From the NCBI GenBank assembly GCA_013043995.1, contig JABEVL010000061.1:1-18503 (forward strand): a stretch of DNA of 18,503 nt. Reading direction: 5' to 3'. Below, piece by piece: positions 15,009-18,503 of the stretch. The notes beneath the pieces were generated by a model. That model was not told the origin of the DNA. It was given only the letters and a program-made list of their open reading frames with translations, and made no database searches. Position numbers and translations under genes: made by a program. The number at the start of each line of letters is the position of its first letter. Positions within the stretch are counted from its first letter, which is position 1. Source of the DNA: Spirochaetales bacterium (GTDB lineage Bacteria > Spirochaetota > Spirochaetia > JABEVK01).

Positions 15009-15628
15009 CAAAGCTGACCCCCTTTCTTTGGGCTCTTTTTTCTCTGGTGATCGCGGCCGTCCTCTGGTTTATTCTTTTTGTCGTCAAGCCGATGAATTTT
15101 TGGTTGGAGATGAGCCTTTCGTTGGCTGCACTTGTCTTTTTTGCCTTGCTCATCCAGCGCGACCTGTTTTCTTTGGGAAAACTGACTCTTCGCCACCTCG
15201 TCATCGGGGTACTTTCTTTCCTACTGCTCTATCTCATCTTCTACGCGGGAAACATCGTTACAGGCTACATTTTACCTTTCAAAAATGCCCAGGTTTCCAT
15301 GGTTTACAGCAACAAGGCCCAGGCGGCTCCCTGGATGATCGGAGTCCTGCTTTTGCTGGTGATCGCCCCCGGCGAGGAATTCTTTTGGCGTGGTTTTATC
15401 CAACGCCAGTTTTCTGAGAAATTTGGGGCCCAGTGGGGCTGGATCCTCGGCGCGCTCGCCTACGGCGGAGTGCACCTGATCACGGGAAACGCCATGCTCG
15501 TGATCGCGGCCTTGGTGTGCGGCTTTTACTGGGGCTTCTTGTTCAAAAAAGAAAAAAGCCTCTGGCCCGTCTTGATTTCTCATGCCTTGTGGGACTTCAC
15601 GATCTTTGTACTTTTCCCGTTGAAATAA
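15005..15628 (+). CDS. CPBP-family intramembrane metalloprotease (Abi/CAAX-type)
   Basis: A 207-residue multi-pass membrane protein of the CPBP (CAAX protease and bacteriocin-processing) family. Conserved motifs: E124-E125 with R129 in APGEEFFWRGF, H157 in YGGVHL, and H193 with D197 in HALWDF, the complete set of predicted metal/catalytic residues. Hydrophobic segments occupy about 6-28, 34-51, 63-90, 110-122, 145-180 and 190-205. The start is GTG 15005, overlapping the menA stop (GTGA), with AAGGAG 6 nt upstream. It sits between menA and menG, so it is probably co-expressed with menaquinone synthesis. Family members process prenylated or signal peptides, or confer bacteriocin immunity; the substrate here is unknown. 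Confidence 0.9.
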   Translation: MTKLTPFLWALFSLVIAAVLWFILFVVKPMNFWLEMSLSLAALVFFALLIQRDLFSLGKLTLRHLVIGVLSFLLLYLIFYAGNIVTGYILPFKNAQVSMVYSNKAQAAPWMIGVLLLLVIAPGEEFFWRGFIQRQFSEKFGAQWGWILGALAYGGVHLITGNAMLVIAALVCGFYWGFLFKKEKSLWPVLISHALWDFTIFVLFPLK

Positions 15629-15645
15629 CCCAAAAGGGAGCCCCT

Positions 15646-16362
15646 GTGAAAAAAGATGTGAACGTTCATGAGATTTTCTCTGCCATCGCCAACCAGTACG
15701 ACCGTCTGAACACGATCCTCTCGTTTGGGACAGACAGGCTCTGGCGCCATCAGGCCATCAAACTTTGCGAACTCAAGCCCGAAGCCAAGGTTCTGGATTT
15801 GTGCTGCGGCACAGGGATGATGATCACTTCCCTTTGTAAAAAAGTCGGCCCTCAAACCCAGGTCGTCGGGTTGGACTTCAACGCCAAGATGCTCGCTGTC
15901 GCCGAAAAGCGCCTGGCAGCCCAACCGATGAGGTTCAACTACCGGCTTGTCGAGGGGAACGTGCTGGACTTGCCCTTTCCCCAGGCGTCGTTCGACTGCG
16001 TGACCATAGCGTTTGGGCTCCGCAACGTACCAGGCACCGCCGACGCGCTTTCCCAAATTTACGGTGTTCTTAAACCCGGGGGCCGGCTGGTGTGCCTAGA
16101 ACTGTCCAATCCCGAGATGCCCGTTTTTAAAAACGTCTACAGCGTCTACTTCACCCACTTTCTTCCGGTTTTGGGCTACCTCGGCACAGGAAACAAGCAG
16201 GCCTATTCTTACCTGCGGGATTCGGTCAAGCGTTTTCTTTCCAAGACCGAACTCCAGCAGGCCTTTGACCAGGCGGGCTTTGAAGGAACCTTTTTCAAAC
16301 CCCTCACAGGCGGGATCGCCGCCATCCACGTCGGTATCAAGCCGCCCATACAACCCCAATAA
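15646..16362 (+). CDS. menG: Demethylmenaquinone (ubiquinone/menaquinone) C-methyltransferase
   Basis: SAM-dependent methyltransferase of the UbiE/MenG family that carries out the last step of menaquinone synthesis. The 238 residues match the family length. Motifs: IFSAIANQYDRLNTILSFGTDRLWR at the N-terminus, SAM-binding DLCCGTG (51-57), GLDFNAKML, EGNVLDLPF, FDCVTIAFGLRNV, LKPGGRLVCLELSNP, and C-terminal YSYLRDSVKRF and GGIAAIHVGIKP. The start is GTG 15646, with AAGGGAG 5 nt upstream. It lies 17 nt after the CPBP gene in the menA operon. With menA here and no ubiquinone-specific genes, menaquinone is the more likely product. It converges on the thioredoxin-like gene with an 11-nt gap. Confidence 0.94.
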   Translation: MKKDVNVHEIFSAIANQYDRLNTILSFGTDRLWRHQAIKLCELKPEAKVLDLCCGTGMMITSLCKKVGPQTQVVGLDFNAKMLAVAEKRLAAQPMRFNYRLVEGNVLDLPFPQASFDCVTIAFGLRNVPGTADALSQIYGVLKPGGRLVCLELSNPEMPVFKNVYSVYFTHFLPVLGYLGTGNKQAYSYLRDSVKRFLSKTELQQAFDQAGFEGTFFKPLTGGIAAIHVGIKPPIQPQ

Positions 16363-16373
16363 ACCGCCTCATT

Positions 16374-17273
16374 TTAAGGCAGTTGGTCGAGCAGCTGGCT
16401 GGCTTGTTGCCCTTCGGGAGTCTCTGCGCCCAGCTCCACCACCTTCTGGAAGGTGCGTTTGGCGCTGGTTTCGTCGTTGAGGGCATTGAGGTAGATCATC
16501 CCCTCGGTCAGAAGGATTTTTGCCTGAAGCCGGGGATAGGGCTTGGCCCGGGCAGCAAGGGCGTGCACCTGGGTAACGGCGGCGTTAAAGTCGCTGTTCT
16601 GCGTCCAGGAGTTGAGGAGGTAGGTGTACTCACCAAGAATTTGGTACTTTTCGTGCAGGCCGAGGGCGTTGTTTTTATCCAAAGTTTCGATTTCTGCAGG
16701 AAGCGCCGCGAACCTGTAGGCGATACCCCAATCGTCGGCCTGAGTAAACAAGACGTCGAGCGCCTTTGCTTTCTCCTCCCCTGCCGCTGACTCCGCGGCA
16801 CCCTGAAGTCGGGCTAGCTCGGCCTTTTGTTTTTCCAGGCCCTCCAAAAGGGCAAAGAAAGCCTTTGGCCCCCCTTCGACGTAACCGACAGCGCGGCCGA
16901 AGGCCCGGCCTTGGGCGTCCATCAGAACAAAGGTAGGAACACCGTCAAAGGGATAACGTTCCGCCAAAGCCTGATTTTGCAGCCGCACCCGGTCGGGCAG
17001 CTTGAGTTTATGAGGATAGTCGACCCTGAGCAGAACATATTTTCGAGGGGCATTTTTGATAAAATCAGGCTGAGTAAAGACTTCCTCTTCCATTCTCATG
17101 CAGGGCGGACACCAGTCTGAGCCCGTAAAATCGGCCAGGATGTCTTTGCCCGTCTGCACGGCCAGCTGTTTAGCAGCGGTGTAATCGTCCAGCCATATCG
17201 ACTGAGCCGAGGCTGAAAAAATCGCGCCCGCCGCAACTAGAAAACCAAAAAGAACAAAGGTGAGACGTTTCAT
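16374..17273 (-). CDS. Exported thioredoxin-like protein with C-terminal helical repeats
   Basis: A 299-residue predicted periplasmic protein. A signal peptide (about 1-23, LFGFLVAAGAIFSASA|QS) is followed by a thioredoxin-fold domain (about 24-150) with redox motif WCPPC (54-58) inside DFTGSDWCPPCM and a cis-proline loop GVPTF (P113). Residues about 150-299 are helix-rich and end in TPR-like segments (AKILLTEGMIYLNALNDETS, AKRTFQKVVELGAETPEGQQ). The FTGSDWC type with a short N-terminal helix resembles thioredoxin-fold proteins that reduce exported disulfides rather than classical thioredoxin; the exact role is unknown. The ATG at 17273 sits at the start of the signal peptide. It lacks a Shine-Dalgarno, and TATACT ends 6 nt upstream. 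The retropepsin-like gene ends 80 nt upstream on the same strand. Confidence 0.9.
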   Translation of the reverse strand: MKRLTFVLFGFLVAAGAIFSASAQSIWLDDYTAAKQLAVQTGKDILADFTGSDWCPPCMRMEEEVFTQPDFIKNAPRKYVLLRVDYPHKLKLPDRVRLQNQALAERYPFDGVPTFVLMDAQGRAFGRAVGYVEGGPKAFFALLEGLEKQKAELARLQGAAESAAGEEKAKALDVLFTQADDWGIAYRFAALPAEIETLDKNNALGLHEKYQILGEYTYLLNSWTQNSDFNAAVTQVHALAARAKPYPRLQAKILLTEGMIYLNALNDETSAKRTFQKVVELGAETPEGQQASQLLDQLP

Positions 17274-17279
17274 CCCATG

Positions 17280-17285
17280 AGTATA
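17280..17285 (-). promoter_or_regulatory. -10-like TATACT placed for a leaderless transcript
   Basis: On the minus strand TATACT (5 of 6 to TATAAT) ends 6 nt before the ATG of the thioredoxin-like gene. A poor -35 (TCGTCT, 3 of 6) lies 17 nt upstream. The imperfect palindrome CGAGA-C-TCTCG is also in this spacer. Confidence 0.3.
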
Positions 17286-17353
17286 CGGCCAAATTGACGG
17301 CAAGACGAGAGTCTCGCCCCGGTCAGGAGAAAAACTATCGCCTCTGTTGGCAC

Positions 17354-18436
17354 CTAACGGACGGATCGGGTGAAAGTTTCCGTCTGTTCCTTTCCGTGAT
17401 CTTTCCAGGAGAGTGCGACCTGTTTGTCGTAACGCAGGGTGCTGTCGACCCACGGCCAATCTGAGGCTGCCACAGGCACACCGTTCAGACGGGTCACTTC
17501 GCTACCGAGCGCGGGAAGAGGCACCTTGGAAGTGCCGTCCATGTCCGTGAAAACGGCCGTCACCAGCAAACGCCAGCCGGATTTTTTATGGACATTCAGA
17601 ATAAAGGGAAAGGTCGAGTCGACGGCTTGAGCCTCCCCCCGGGGGACCCTGGCCCAAAACTGCACGTTGTCCGAGTAGTAGACCGCCCAATCAAACCTGC
17701 TGACCCAAGGAAAACCCACCTGGGCGTTGCCCAAAGGCATCTGGCTGTTGTTGAGCACGAGCGGGTGTTGAAACCTGACCCCAGCCCAGTCGAAATCCTG
17801 ACCGGCTCTCACGGCCCCAAAAGCATGGCGATAAGAATTTGTCCCGCTCTCGACGAGCCATTCTTTCGTCCCTGTCCGGGCGACATAGGGGAAGGTGGAC
17901 GGGTTGCCCGTATCAAGGAAGAGCCAGAAAGGTCGGCGGTCCTGTTCGGCGCGGAGGAACAAGCGCCCTCCCTTTTCTGTCACCACGGCCGGCAACCTTG
18001 ACCAATTCGGATCTAAGTTTGGCCGTTTTCCCCTGGGGAATAGCGTCAGGGTCCGTTTTTTTGCGTCCCAAAGCAGCCATCTGTTTTGAAAAGCCTGGGT
18101 CCCCAAAACGAGCCCTTCCGTTGGTTCGCCTCCCTTGCTGAAGTCGACATATCCCGAGACATCCACCAGGTAGAACGGGCGTAGGGACCATTGATCCAGT
18201 TGGAGGACAGGAAAATCATAGAGGGGAACGTGCTGGGGGTTGTTGGGGAAGTAGGGAAAGTTTTCCTCGCGCACGGACTTTGAGAGCGGGGGGCCAAGCA
18301 CTTGCAAAAGATGCTCAGTTTTTCGGGTGTGATAGTAGTAGGACCAGTAGGCCCCTGTATCGATCCAGACAAAGATTTTATAACCGTGGACCGTCGCAAA
18401 ACCGCCTAGCCTCGCTGGGGGAACACTAGGTTCCAA
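17354..18436 (-). CDS. Retropepsin-like aspartic protease with two DTG motifs and a C-terminal PDZ-like segment, 5' end uncertain
   Basis: Predicted retropepsin-like protein, 360 residues from the first available start (TTG 18436). Two catalytic-type motifs are present: IDTGAY (DTG at 26-28) and LDTGNPS (DTG at 175-177). The segment LVLGTQAFQNRWLLWDAKKRTLTLFP after the first resembles the retropepsin LG...D...L block. The last about 60 residues (ALGSEVTRLNGVPVAASDWP) look like part of a PDZ domain, as seen in other bacterial retropepsin-PDZ proteins. The start is doubtful: TTG has no ribosome binding site, no signal peptide is encoded in this frame, and a stop occurs at 18479-18481. In the next frame, 18434-18503 encodes a lipoprotein-like LLSC followed by AALTALPPQVQDPGALVL. 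A 1-nt frameshift at the 5' end, real or from sequencing, would restore an exported lipoprotein. Confidence 0.75.
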   Translation of the reverse strand: MEPSVPPARLGGFATVHGYKIFVWIDTGAYWSYYYHTRKTEHLLQVLGPPLSKSVREENFPYFPNNPQHVPLYDFPVLQLDQWSLRPFYLVDVSGYVDFSKGGEPTEGLVLGTQAFQNRWLLWDAKKRTLTLFPRGKRPNLDPNWSRLPAVVTEKGGRLFLRAEQDRRPFWLFLDTGNPSTFPYVARTGTKEWLVESGTNSYRHAFGAVRAGQDFDWAGVRFQHPLVLNNSQMPLGNAQVGFPWVSRFDWAVYYSDNVQFWARVPRGEAQAVDSTFPFILNVHKKSGWRLLVTAVFTDMDGTSKVPLPALGSEVTRLNGVPVAASDWPWVDSTLRYDKQVALSWKDHGKEQTETFTRSVR

Positions 18437-18503
18437 GCACGAGGGCCCCGGGGTCTTGGACTTGCGGCGGCAAAGCCGTCAACGCTGCACAAGAAAGTAA
18501 CCC

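Noticed and set aside
16366..16380. GCCT...AGGC hairpin at the menG/thioredoxin-like convergence
   Set aside because: The stem is only 4 bp and overlaps the stop codon of the minus-strand gene, so it is not convincing as a terminator.

Overview
The window looks like chromosomal DNA from a Gram-negative (diderm) bacterium with moderately high GC. It encodes a predicted outer-membrane beta-barrel, several exported proteins, menaquinone-type quinone genes (menA, menG/ubiE) and a sigma-54 activator. It is nearly all coding, with no tRNA, rRNA, CRISPR array or insertion sequence that I can see, and no gene-free stretch reaches 300 bases. I cannot place the phylum from sequence alone; the gene mix argues for a lineage away from the usual model proteobacteria.

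Layout. (1) 2-910: 3' part of an NtrC-type sigma-54 activator. (2) 1012-2187: fold-III ornithine/lysine decarboxylase, with a possible -24/-12 promoter between it and the activator, followed by a hairpin terminator. (3) 2253-2573: small orphan ORF. (4) 2655-6002: a single 1115-residue protein joining E1-alpha, E1-beta, a lipoyl domain and a complete ketoacyl-ACP synthase III; nadC follows 8 nt later. (5) 7015-7347: small DUF4404-like protein, convergent with (6) an exported NlpC/P60 protein carrying MORN repeats (7385-8317, minus), which is divergent from (7) ilvD (8411-10243). (8) A 312-residue protein I do not recognise, overlapping msrA by 4 nt. (9) A GH30 glucosylceramidase-like gene with its own strong promoter and terminator and a more AT-rich composition. 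(10) An apparent operon of beta-barrel protein, menA, CPBP membrane protease and menG. (11) On the minus strand, an exported thioredoxin-like protein with a helical-repeat tail, preceded by a two-DTG retropepsin-like protein whose 5' end appears frameshifted at the window edge.

The main point of interest is the 1115-residue fusion. Its E1-alpha part carries the GRQM...H signature of branched-chain 2-oxoacid dehydrogenases. The polypeptide has its own lipoyl lysine but no E2 acyltransferase, and ends in a KAS III with an intact Cys-His-Asn triad. This suggests a device that decarboxylates a 2-oxoacid and passes the acyl group from lipoyl arm to KAS III, to start (branched-chain) fatty-acid synthesis, possibly without free acyl-CoA. 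IlvD, 2.4 kb away, makes the relevant 2-oxoacids. A second pattern is that genes fall into two start types: those with a strong Shine-Dalgarno sequence, and four (2253, 8317 minus, 8411, 17273 minus) with a -10-like hexamer ending exactly 6 nt before the ATG, as expected of leaderless mRNAs.
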